Below, in pieces: positions 22,950-32,833 of a stretch of 64,000 bases of DNA. The notes beneath the pieces were generated by a model. The model was not told the DNA's origin. It made no database searches and saw nothing but the letters and a program-made list of their open reading frames with translations. Numbering within the stretch: position 1 is the stretch's first letter; each line of letters starts with the position of its first letter. Origin of the DNA: Moniliella sp. 'wahieum' (Eukaryota > Basidiomycota > Moniliellomycetes > Moniliellales > Moniliellaceae); assembly GCA_003971905.1 (NCBI GenBank), contig RSEE01000014.1, forward strand, positions 1 through 64,000, in the 5' to 3' direction. The position numbers and the translations under genes were made by a program.

Positions 22950-23770
22950 ATGGGGTGCTAGATAGTACACAGTTCCGGATAAGCATCCTCCCGGCAATGT
23001 TTGCGCGTGGCTCTGCAGCAGAACCTGCGGCACCTGCTCAGCTCGATGCGGACAGAGCGCCTGGCGGACCAGCTCCACCAGCTCGACGAGCAGCTTGGCG
23101 CGAGGTCAAGGCAATCGGGGGAGCGGACCCGAGCGCTGAGGATGGTCAGAAGTGTGGGACAGGGCTCTTTTCTCCTTGCCAGCCGAATGGGCGGCTTAGG
23201 CTTTCGGGTGCCAACAGTGGTGGCATTCCGGTTGCTTCTACCCACAGTTCACTGGTAAGGCGAAGGTTGGATATGGCGCTTTCATTGCAGTGGGACTGCT
23301 CGTACCACCAATGAGACTGAGCTCATATCGCTTCTGCCCCACGTGGTGGTGGTGCGGCCAAGATAGATAGGATTGACGCTACCATCAAGGCACACGTAAC
23401 GCGCGTGTGTGGCACTTCGGCGGTCCGTTTCTGTTGCATGTGTCCATTCGACACGCCCATCTCTCCCGCGTCCTTCCTGCCTTATTGTCACGTCGAGGTG
23501 CCAGACGTGCAAATGCCTTTTCACACTGTCATGCACGATGTACATACTATTCGTTCATCATGTACGAAAACCACCCACCAAGTCTTCTGTGCGGTGATGT
23601 GCTGACCAGTGCGCTAAACAGGTACGATAGCTAGACGGTGGAGAATAGCCGATGGAGAGACAATGATCGCCCCCGCTATCTGCCGAGGTGTTCCCTCCGC
23701 ACCAGATTAAAACACCCTGCCAGGCAACGGCAACCTCAGATGGGGGGGGCAGGCTTGTCGTGGCCCGCTA
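22950..23770 (+). mobile_element. RT C-terminal relic, copy IV
   Basis: A frame at 23001-23258 carries LRHLLSSMRTERLADQLHQL and later LLASRMGGLGFRVPTVVAF, the clearest version in the window of the LPxRxGGLG motif that follows the RT thumb in this RT type. The start of the element is missing. Downstream comes the shared block with an intron-like stretch at 23562-23621 (gtacga donor, gtgctgaccagtgcg, aaacag acceptor), then an exon-like SRWRDNDRPRYLPR equivalent to the stretches in copies III and VI. Confidence 0.7.
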
Positions 23771-24625
23771 CTGCCGCCGTGTTAACCCCGGTCATTGTGC
23801 ATGAGAACAACAAACAGGCACAGCAAGAAGTTAAGGCTACAAAAGCCGGGGGACGGTAGCCGCCGACAGAGCGGAGGCCAAGACCTGGTGGGCAAGGCTG
23901 GGTTGTCTCTCTGAGGGCGTTGCTTGTGGGATGTGTTTGGTTGGTGATGGCTGTGGTTTGCGGCTTGAGTGCCCGCGCGCATGCACATGCCGCCCCACGC
24001 GTTTCTCTGCGTTTTCGTCGTCGTACGTCCATCCTCTGTGACGGGGTGGCTGGCTTCCCAGGCGGAGACCTTCCCTGCCCATCGGAGACGGTACTCACGG
24101 AGGACTGAACGCGTTTCAGATCCAAAGTCCAAGGCTCACTGGCGTGAACGAAGGAGGGTCGGGAGTGGTGCTTTGCGGTGCGTCGAGCAGAGCCTGAGCA
24201 GCGGTCTGCAAGCAGAGGTTGCGAAAGGTGCCGCGGTCTGCGAGCAGAGGTTGCGTGTGTAGGGGCTGACGCGAAAGCGGTGTGCTCCGATGGGCGAGGG
24301 AGGGCGAGCGAGCTGAACGAGAGGTGTTGCTTCTAGAAGTGGAGAGCCTAGAAGAAGGGTGAAGGGGAAAGAAGCCGAGAAGCGATAGAGACGATAAGGA
24401 AGTGGAGGCGGCTGTGCAATAGCATGGGCGTTCCATTTTTAAATGAGGCGGACATTGTGAGACGGCGGTAGTTCATGATGCATGATGCATGATGCACTGA
24501 ATTTGAAAGCGGACTGTTGGCCTGCCAAATAAATCCCCAGTGTGTTGCTGCCCCCTCTGCGGGCTGCCTTCTGTCCCCCTCCACCCCATCCCGCGCCTCG
24601 CCTCGCCCATGCCCAGAGGCTGGCG
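23771..24625. other. Intergenic stretch upstream of the multikinase gene
   Basis: A short piece near 24025 (cgtacgtccatcctc) matches the repeat block at 21120 and 18765. Nothing recognisable as a gene follows. The last 100 bp before the ATG at 24626 are pyrimidine-rich on the top strand, as expected for a fungal promoter or leader. Confidence 0.5.
24474..24494. repeat. CATGATG heptamer, 3 copies
   Basis: Three contiguous 7-bp units 130 bp upstream of the multikinase start codon. Confidence 0.95.
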
Positions 24626-25892
24626 ATGAGTTCCTTCCAGGTCGGAGGTCACGCCAATGTCGTAATCCTGCTCCCGGACCACCAGCCCCCGCCCCCCGCC
24701 CCCCCCTCCCTTGCGCCTCTGCCCGCCAGTGGCGACCCCGCCGAGCCGGCCGAACAAGTGGCCGCCGTCTGGGCCGGCCCGCATTGCCAGCGCCGCCTGC
24801 TGAAGCGGACGACGTGGGGCGAGGTTTCGTTCTACGCTGCGTGTCGCAGCCTCGCCGGTGGAGATGCGCCGGCGGCGGAGCATGCGGCCGAGCTGCAGCT
24901 GCCGCAGGCGGCTGTGCCTCCTGCCACGCGCGCCGCGATCGCTGCCTTTGTCGAGCTGCAGCCTTGCTTCTATGGCGCCTATCCTCTCTTTCCCTCCCCC
25001 GCCTATCCTTCTCCCCAAGACGCGGACGTTCGAAATGCCATCCGCCTTTTGGCACGCACTTCCATGGCCGCCTCTGACCCTGAGATGCACAGCTGGAGCA
25101 TGGTCTTGAGCAACGTGGTGGCCGGCATGCAATGGCCCCACACCATCGACATTAAACTGGGCCACATTCTCTTTGACGACGACCGACCTGGCCGGACCAA
25201 GGAGGAGAAAATCAAGCGGATGCTAGCTGCTTCTGCTGCCAGCACCACATCTTCAACTCATGGGGTTCGTTTGACGGGCTTCCAGCATTGGCTCACGCCT
25301 CGCCTCAGCCTGGACCAGATGGGCAGCCAAAATCGCCAGGCCGCCAGGAACGTGTTCTTCATTCGGTCGGCAAGAGCTTTGGCAAAAAGTGGATCATGCG
25401 GGATTCGCAGTGGGACTGCGAATGTTCCTTGGCGGTGCGTCGGCAGAGGACGAGGCTCACTTTAGCTCGGTTACCCAGTCTGGCTCCATGGGGGGCGCCT
25501 GGCCTTCTGACCGTATCCCTGGTTGGATTATTGCTTTGCTTTTGGAGCGATCCATTCTGCCTTCGCTGACGCAGATGGTACGGGTGGTATCGGGGGTGGA
25601 AATGCGGTTTCGCGGATCCAGCTTACTTCTTGCGTACGAAAGCGACCCCGTCCTCCTCCACCGTTGGGCCACTTATCAACTGCAATCGCCCCGACGCAGT
25701 TGGACTGGCCCTCCCATCTCGACCTGCCGCCTGATTGACTTTGCTCACTCTTACTTTGTCCTAGGCCACGGGCCCGACCAAGGTCTCCTTGCCGGCCTTC
25801 ACACCCTCATCACCACCCTCGATACCTTTCTGGCCCACCTACGCACTTCAGGAGCCGACTTGCCCCCTCCGTCAAGCGACCCAGTGCTTTGA
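24626..25892 (+). CDS. Inositol polyphosphate multikinase (IPMK/Arg82-type)
   Basis: This enzyme type phosphorylates soluble inositol phosphates (IP3 to IP4/IP5) in the nucleus and cytosol. The start ATG at 24626 gives MSSFQVGGHANV, the usual N-terminal QVGGH of the family. The catalytic PxxxDxKxG-type motif is DIKLGHILFDDD (25148-25183), followed by the EEKIKRM...STTSSTHGVRLTGFQHW region. The C-terminal half has RFRGSSLLLAYES and LIDFAHSYF (25731-25757), then GPDQGLLAGL, all family hallmarks that shape the ATP and metal site. Two apparent frame changes separate the halves: one between about 25300 and 25365, the other explained by a missing A in the A-run at 25384-25388. Length (about 420 aa) fits. 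It sits inside the repeat mosaic, and a repeat copy begins about 10 bp after the stop. Confidence 0.85.
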
Positions 25893-25901
25893 TATCGCTC
25901 A

Positions 25902-27260
25902 GTACCCAAGCCTTGCTGGGTTGTAATGTACTAACCAGTGCACTAAACATCCGAATACGCTAGACGGTGGAGAATAGCCGATGGAATAAGCAAATGATCG
26001 CCCCGCTATGTGCAGAGGCATTCCCCCACCAGATTAACCACCCCCCAGGCACACGACAACCTCGGATGGTGGCGGGGCCCGTTTGCCACGGCCCGTCCCA
26101 ACGTTGATCGGGGGACGCTGCAGATGAAAACAACGGACAGGCGCTGCAAGAACTTGAGGTGCAAGATAAACGCATGGATCGAGTCATTACCAGCTTCGGC
26201 CGCAATGTGATGCATGAAGCAGGGGCTGCGCACCTGCAGAGCGCCTCGCCCAAACCCGAGGAATGTTGATCAGAGATGGGGGACCAACAGGATGAAAAGC
26301 TGTGCCGCTACTGATTGTCCTTCGGGATATGCTTGGCTGCGGTGCCCGCTTCTCGTTGCGCTTACCGACTCACGATGGGCCCAGAGCGCCACCTCTGTTG
26401 GTGTGGATACTGGACGTGGTTCATATCCTTCTGCGGTGGCCCAAGTGGCTGACATTTCGCCTTGGCCAGACGCAATCGGAGCGCCCACATTCGTGCAGTC
26501 GTTGTCACATCAGCGTCCCCTCAGCAGTCGTGCAAGGCGCCCAAGGAGAGAGGACCTCCTCTGCGCGCTTTGGCCATAGGCAGCAGCACTGGCAAAGGCG
26601 AGGCACGCTTCGCACTCGCCCGCGGCTTCGCCAACCGCGCAAGAAGGCGGCGGCGCACGCAAACCCAGCAGCCCCGCGAGCAACCGCAGTCCACCGCACC
26701 CGCCACGCCGCCCCGAAACAGCGGCTGTCCGCTCGCATCCGCGCGTGGCTCATGGCGGCGGGGGTGGGCATGGCCAACCGGCTGAGGGTCCCCGTTGCGG
26801 CTGACGGGTAACCCCCTGGCTTGACGCGCCGAAGCAGTCGCAATTCATATATTCATCCGGATTCGCTGCGGCCACCCCGCCTATAAGCCTGGCACGGCGC
26901 CCGATTTGATCTCGTCGCGTCTGGGCGGCTTTTGCTTCTTCGCCACCAGCCATCACTTGGGGACCGCTGCAGCACGTCGTGTCCTTCCTCTCGCTGCGCA
27001 CCAAGGCGGATGCGTCACGGGACGCACACTCCTTGCCTCCGCTCCTTGCACCCCATCCTTGTTCATTCAACACCCAAACTGGCATGGAGCGCGGCTGGGT
27101 CAGCGAGGTCGACACGTTGCGTGGTGAATTACAAATCAACCTGAAGGCAGCCCACCCAGGGGGTACCGTAACTTTGATGGGGGTGATGCCCGTACGTGTT
27201 CATACCCTTCTGCTGCAAACCAAGCTACTGACGTTTCACATAGCATGGCGACACCCCAAG
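25902..27260 (+). mobile_element. Decayed element block, copy V
   Basis: It starts 10 bp after the multikinase stop with the same intron-end sequence as other copies (atgtactaaccagtgcactaaac), but the acceptor is mutated to cat. It continues through GQALQELEVQDKRMDRV, read in one frame at about 26125-26175, which resembles LEVQDKDVDRAAASF upstream of the RT in copy I. 26840-27195 matches 8635-9080 and 12500-12840 and ends with ELQINLKAAHPGGTV. An intron-like stretch follows at 27192-27243 (gtacgt, ctactgacg, atag). Broken frames. Confidence 0.6.
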
Positions 27261-29068
27261 ACCCGGCTGGCCAGAGAGGATGGGGTATGTCTGGTACGTT
27301 CATTCTCCGAACCACCTGTCGGCGTGTAATGCATCAGAACCACACCCTACCGCACTGTTTTTCCCCTGGTCCAGGCCCAAGCTCCAGGAGAACAAGTTGA
27401 GGGCTCGTAGCAGGCTTTCTTGCGGGTCTCCAGTGGGCTGGAAATAGGCGGGAAGCTGGCGGGGGCGGAAGACACGCTGCGAGTAGTGCTTCCAGTGGGC
27501 CGCGGCGCTGGCGATTGTTGCTCGCAGTGGTTAATCCGAGCGATGGAGCAGGCGTGCGTCGCCCGAAGAGAGTTGCAAGCTTTATTACTAGAGTGAACTG
27601 ACGCCCTGGCTGCCAAGCCCAGCAATGGCTGCCTCTTCCCGCCGCTGTTATGAATACCCACGACTCGTCGACATCCATCCATCCGTGGATCTGTCCGACC
27701 CAGTAAATCCTAGTCCGATTGATGCTCACATCCTCCATTCTCCTCCTTCAGCAGGCTGATCTGCCGTCATGGCCCCGTTTCCGTAGTCATTCATCTCTCC
27801 AGTGCCTCTGGCGCGTGGGGCCCCCTCCCCTTCGGTCCGCTTTTTTGGCCCAGCTTTTCCACATGTCCTGCGACAGGCATCGTTTTGCTTCCTACCCTTA
27901 AGCGACTGCTACGCCTCTCCCTGCTCTTGTTTGGTCTCTGCTTTCCCTTCCCCGACGGGCATTAACTCGCCCCCGTATTGGACACAAAAAAGTGTTGCGT
28001 TCGGATGGTTAGTTTGCTTCGCGCCGTGGGGCTTTTTATTCAAGCTGGGAAGAGATTTCAACTGGAAAAGTGTCACATGCCAGTGCTCTTGTTGGGTATT
28101 CTGGCTAAGCCCGCGTGGGAAAAAGAAAATCAACCGGGGCGGGGGAACCGGGGCGGGGAACCGGGGCGGGGAAAGAGAGCATAGGAAGACAGAGTAAGTA
28201 GTAGGAAGATGGGAAAAGTATCCCGACACAGGGTCGGATGCGGTGCCACAGACCGGGGGAGCCACCATCAAAAGAGGGGGGACAACACGCCAGTCCCAAC
28301 TCTCCTGTGGCAACCGCAGGCAGGATGCTTGGGTAAGCTTGGGCACCGGCGATGTGGAGGAGAAGGAGAGAGAAAGAGAAGCTGACAGCTGAGAGGGCTG
28401 AGTTTGAGTGCTGAGGCTGAGGCGGCTGAGCGCTGGGGCCAACTACGGCGGAAGCAGGGTGCGTCACGCGTGACGCGCGTCAAGTTTGATATGACGCTTG
28501 AAACTTGAAGCTGCTGGGAAGCGGAAGCGTGGCACTGCACCGTGCGGGGGCGGCGGGCGGCGCTGGGGAAGAAGACGAGGCTGGCCGGGTGCCGGCGTGC
28601 ACCCTGTCGCGCGCAACACGGGGCAGCCTGAGGCAGCGGACCGCCGCATCGGGCCGACTGGTGCTCGCCCAGCGGCTGTACCGCGTGGCGCTGCGGTGCG
28701 GCGGGCGAGCGTGGGACGGCCCAAAAAAAAGGCAGGCAATGCAGGAACAGCGCACGTGCGGGCAGCCGAGTGCGCAACCCACACCCGCCATCCCACATCC
28801 CCACACCGCCCTCCGCCCAGCATGGGTTGCGTGCTGCGTCTGCCGCCTGCTGCCGCGCGGAACGCTCGGGCGCTCGCATGGCGCAAGTCCGCACCCGCCC
28901 CCCTCCGCCCTCCATCGCCCCACGCCTCCCTTCCCCCCTGCCCCGCCTCCCGCGAATCATCCGCCCACCCGCGCTCCCCTCGTCTCCCCTCGTATCCCTC
29001 TTCCCCCTCGTCTCCCTCTCCCCCTCGCCCCCCCCCCCTTCCCCCACCACCCCCTCCGCGCCCTCGCC
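27261..29068. other. Intergenic, end of repeat mosaic
   Basis: 27285-27520 is a weak copy of the block at 18765-18985 (cgtacgttcattc, gcatcagaaccacaccctac). After about 27550 no repeat similarity is evident. 28130-28175 holds three tandem copies of an aaccggggcgggg unit. 28461-28476 is a 16-bp perfect palindrome. Several long minus-strand frames across 28260-29190 are GC-driven shadows of the downstream gene. Confidence 0.5.
28461..28476. promoter_or_regulatory. 16-bp perfect palindrome gcgtcacgcgtgacgc
   Basis: A perfect inverted repeat about 600 bp upstream of the phospholipase C-like gene. Its centre, acgcgt, is the yeast MCB cell-cycle element and its arms give tgacg-type half sites, so a dimeric transcription factor site is possible. 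No functional evidence. Confidence 0.3.
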
Positions 29069-30643
29069 ATGCCGCCAGCCGCTCCCCCCTCGTCGGCGTG
29101 CCTGAGCCAACCTACAAGGCCCGCCGCGTCCAAGTCGCCATGTCCATCTGGGCCGGCTGGGTGGCCCTGTACTTGCCCCAGGCATACAACCTCGTCATCT
29201 ACCCCATGGCCGCCGCCCTCTTGGCCCTTACCTCCTCGCTCCAGCGCTCCTACGCAACCGCCCACGGTGTCGATCTCCGCTCCTGCGCCGCCGATGTATC
29301 TCTCCCGCCCCGAGCTCCCCGCCCCGCGTCCACCGTGACCACCGCCCCCGCCGCTCACCCACCTCCCGCCCAAGCGACGAGCCTGCTGCGCTCGACTTAC
29401 CAGCGGGGTATGGACGGGTACACGCGTTTTGGGAGCATTGACGAATGCAACCCGGGGGCTCCCGGACAAGCAACCGCTCAGCCCCTCGCCGAACCGTGCC
29501 GCCGGTAGCGTTAGCGCCTCGTCCCAGTCCGAGCCTGCGCCGTCCAAGCTCTCTCCTGCATCGCATTCTCCCACCCTACAGTCCATCCACGCCGCACGCA
29601 ACTTTGTCCAACCCTTCCTCGATGCTGGCGCCCCGCCTCCCTTGCCCGAGTGCTGGGGACACCGTGGCGCCTCGGGCGTGTTCCCGGAGAATACGATGGC
29701 CTCGTTTGAACGTGCGGTTGAAGACGGTTCCGAGGGCATTGAGACGGGTGTGTCATTTTTCTGATTTGTCTTCCTCTCACGTGGGAGCTCCCGAACTAAC
29801 ACGGTACCCACAGATGTGCACATCACCCAGGACAACGTCATTGTCATGTTCCACGATCCCTCGCTCGAACGCACCACCGATGGGCATGGCTTGATTCAGG
29901 ACCAAAACTGGTACGGCGGGTGGAGCTGGTCCGGACAACCAAAACGCCTGTGCAGCAAATCCCTCGGTTTGAGCAACTATGCGACCTGATGATGCGTCCT
30001 AACTGCCGCCACGTCAAGGCAAACATTGACATTAAGCCAGAAAACGATCCGGCACGCCTGTTCCCGCTGATGGGTGAGCTGGTACGCAAGTACCCCAACT
30101 GGGAGACCGATTTGGCCCCACGTATCCTGCTCGGCTTGTGGCATCCCAAGTTTATCCCTTATGCCGTGCAACACGTTCCCGAACTGACGCGCATGCACAT
30201 TGGCGGCAGCCCTCCGTTGCGCGGCAGTACTTTTGGCCGTACGTGAGCGGTTTCAGTATGCAGTTTGCCTCGCTGCTTCCGGCGGAGGGGCAGGCGTTTT
30301 TGCGTGACGCCAAGGCAGCCGGAAAGACAGTGACCGTCTGGACGGTCAACTTGCCCGATGAAATGGTCGAGGCGTCCGGTGGGGAGTGGATGCCGTCTTG
30401 ACGGACAACACGGCCACCTTTCATCGTCTGCGCGAAGATTTGCGGAAGGACTTTGTCGCGACCGAGCGCAAGTACGTCTCGCCGCTCTGGGCCTGGTCCC
30501 GCTGGCGCTACTACTCCTGGCCGGCCTGGGTGTTGCAGACGACGCGACTGGCTGTCCTGGAGATGCGCGCGAAACAGCCGTTTGCCTTTACGCCAGAGCA
30601 GTACGAGACGCTCGAGACGCTCCTGGAAAAAAAGCAAGAGTAA
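29069..30643 (+). CDS. Phosphatidylglycerol phospholipase C / GDPD family, membrane-anchored
   Basis: Glycerophosphodiester phosphodiesterase fold, closest in layout to yeast Pgc1, which cleaves phosphatidylglycerol to diacylglycerol. The N-terminus (ATG 29069, MPPAAPP) leads into a hydrophobic segment YNLVIYPMAAALLALTSSL. The catalytic start is GHRGASGVFPENTMASFE, then EGIET/DVHITQDNVIVMFHD across a 66-nt intron (29748-29813, gtgtgt...cccacag with ctaac branch point). These give the family His, Glu, Asp and His. Later come NIDIKPENDPARLF, LGLWHPKFIP and GVDAVLTDNTATFH. Frame changes at about 29085, 29454-29458, 29916-29920, 30210-30212 and 30375 each need one added base in a homopolymer. About 500 aa. 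The intron and conserved residues argue for a live gene. Confidence 0.88.
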
Positions 30644-31193
30644 CGACGACAAAGTAGGACTTAGTCATCTGCCCTTGGAACTCATCGCTTTGGTATCGCC
30701 TCATCTCATTCAATGTACATGTTCATCGGGACTCTCCGGGCCCCGCGGCTGCTCCCCTGTGAGGGGCAGTGTGCCGTGTACCCGACCTGTGCGCGCTGAG
30801 CTCGGCGCCGGCTAGCGACTAGTGGCTGCGAGATATAATGAGTGGCTGCGGCAGATCGATAGGAGGCGCCAGGGAGAACAGCGGGTACGCGGGTACGAAG
30901 CTTACCGGTGAGGTGGCTGGGGGCCGTGCTATGATTGTGGCCACTCGTAAAAAGCCGGCGGAGCGCGGCCGGGGCACGGACCACTGTGGTTATTTATCAC
31001 TAGAAAATCACCGCAGTCTCCACACTGGCGCCCTGGCAGGCGCGGGCATGGGCTCAATGAAGCGAGAAGAGACCGTGCTTGCTGGGCGCGATGGACGCGG
31101 CAGGTTAAAGCGTCGGGTGTTGGCTTGTGGGTCTGCTCCTCTTCCATCCCCCTAACCCCCATCCCCCTCGTGCCCTGCTCTCTGCTTACCAGG
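30644..31193. other. Intergenic region
   Basis: Separates two genes on the same strand. I see no gene, repeat or RNA here. The pyrimidine-rich stretch just before 31194 (ccccatccccctcgtgccc) is a likely promoter/leader tract. Confidence 0.5.
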
Positions 31194-32833
31194 ATGCCTC
31201 TCGACATCGACGCGGTGCGTGCGCAGTTCCCTGCGATCCAAGCGAACCCCAACTTTGTGTTTTGCGAGAACGCAGGTGGGTCGCAGGTGCTAGGCTCGGT
31301 CGCCGACGGGGTGCGGGACTACCTGTTGGAGACGAGCATCCAGCTCGCCGCCTACCCCTTGGCGCAACAGGCCATCGCATCGATCCAGGATGGCACTGCG
31401 GCAGCAGCTGTGTACGCCGATGCCGAATCGCCCAACTGCATAATGACTGCGGCGTCCTCGACGCAGATGGTGGAGAACCTGTCACGGATGATTGAGGGTA
31501 CGATCATCCGACAACGGCGCGGGCTGTACCAAGGCCCTGAGCCCACGTGGAACGAGGGCGATGAAATCATTGTGTCCCAAGCGGACCACGAGGCGAACCG
31601 GGGCGCATGGCTGCGCTTGGCAGAGCGACAAAAGCTGGTGATCAAGGAATGGCCTATCACGCCTATTCCCAACGAAGCTGAGCGCAACCCGTATGCAGTC
31701 GAGCTTAACGTGGCATCGCTCGAGCCTCTGCTAGGCCCGCGGACTCGTCTCGTCGCCTTCACCGCCTGCTCGAATGTACTGGGTAACTTGACGCCCATCA
31801 AAGCGGCTGCGCAGGCCGTCAAGCGCAAGGCGCCCCAGGCTTACACCATGGTGGATGCCGTAGCGTTTGCCCCACACAAGCGAGTGACTCCGCGGGAATG
31901 GGGCGTGGACATGGTGACCTGGTCCTGGTACAAGGTGTATGGTCCTCATACGGCGAGCATGTACCTATCGCCCGGGTGCGTGGGGCGGTGATGGGCCCGG
32001 CCGATGCGGATGAGAAGGACGCGCTGGTGTATGGCAAGATTCGTACCTCCTCTGCCCTTCTCACCAAGAACAACCACCACTTTCTTCATGGACTCGAAAG
32101 CATGTATTCCTTCCAGCCTTCGAGCCAACAATATGAGTTGGTCGCATCGATCCGGTACGTTTCCGTTTTGATTTACCCTTACTTGGGTTCTGCTGGGGTT
32201 GTACAAACGCGGACACTGACGACGCCGAATATCTATGTGCTGCGTGCTCTGCTAGGGACATTGTAAACTACCTCCTATGGATTGGTCAGTCTGGCAAGAC
32301 GGCAGCGCCGAAGCGAGTGGACTATGCCTCGCTCTATCCTGACGCGGGGGGGGCTGGATACGCGAGTGCCAATGGATCGACGTCCACGGGGGAAGGGGCC
32401 AAGAAGCTGATGGCACTGCAAAACCAGATGAACGAGTCGTATGACGCGATCAAGGAGCAAGAGCGGGGCCTTCTGAGTGAACTGATGGGCTTCCTTACGT
32501 CGGAAAAGATGCGGGCCAAGGGGGTGCGGGTGGTGGGGACTGAGTCGGCGGATCCGAATGTGCGTGCGCCCACGGTGGGCTTTGTGATTGTCGACGCGAC
32601 TGGGCGGGCGGCGGGGGACAGGAGCCAGCGGTTGCAGCAAGTGTTGATTGAGCAGGTGGGCAAGCGGATGGGGCTGCAGCAAGGGCATATGTACGCTTAC
32701 GCTGCTGGTCGCACCGCCACTGTCGATCGCCGAGGCAGACGGGGTGGTGCGCGTGTCGTTTGTGCACTACAACACCATTGGTGAAGTGCGGGAAGTGTGC
32801 CAGGCGATCGAGTCGGCACTGGCCGCACTCTAA
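31194..32833 (+). CDS. Class V aminotransferase / cysteine desulfurase-like PLP enzyme
   Basis: A PLP-dependent enzyme of the cysteine desulfurase-like branch. ATG 31194 begins MPLDIDAVRAQFPAIQ, followed by FCENAGGSQVLGSV, the usual N-terminal substrate loop. The cofactor region has VDAVAFAPHKRV and TWSWYKVYGPH; the lysine in WYK (about 31932) is the expected Schiff-base residue. One intron, 32155-32255, has a gtacgt donor and actgac branch point and joins ASIR to DIVNYLLWIG. The C-terminal half ends with VRVSFVHYNTIGEV, a family signature, stopping at 32833. Frame changes near 31975 and 32705 look like small indels. The substrate cannot be told from sequence; it is not the mitochondrial Nfs1, as no targeting peptide or Nfs1 cysteine loop is visible. 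Confidence 0.82.

Noticed and set aside
4500-27300. RIP-like (repeat-induced point mutation) decay
   Set aside because: The repeats remain GC-rich, with no obvious AT bias or TpA excess by eye. Dinucleotide counts would be needed to settle it.
28268-29877. Two minus-strand frames of about 305 codons
   Set aside because: They are shadows of the GC-rich GDPD gene and its leader: Arg/Gly-rich, low complexity, no motif.
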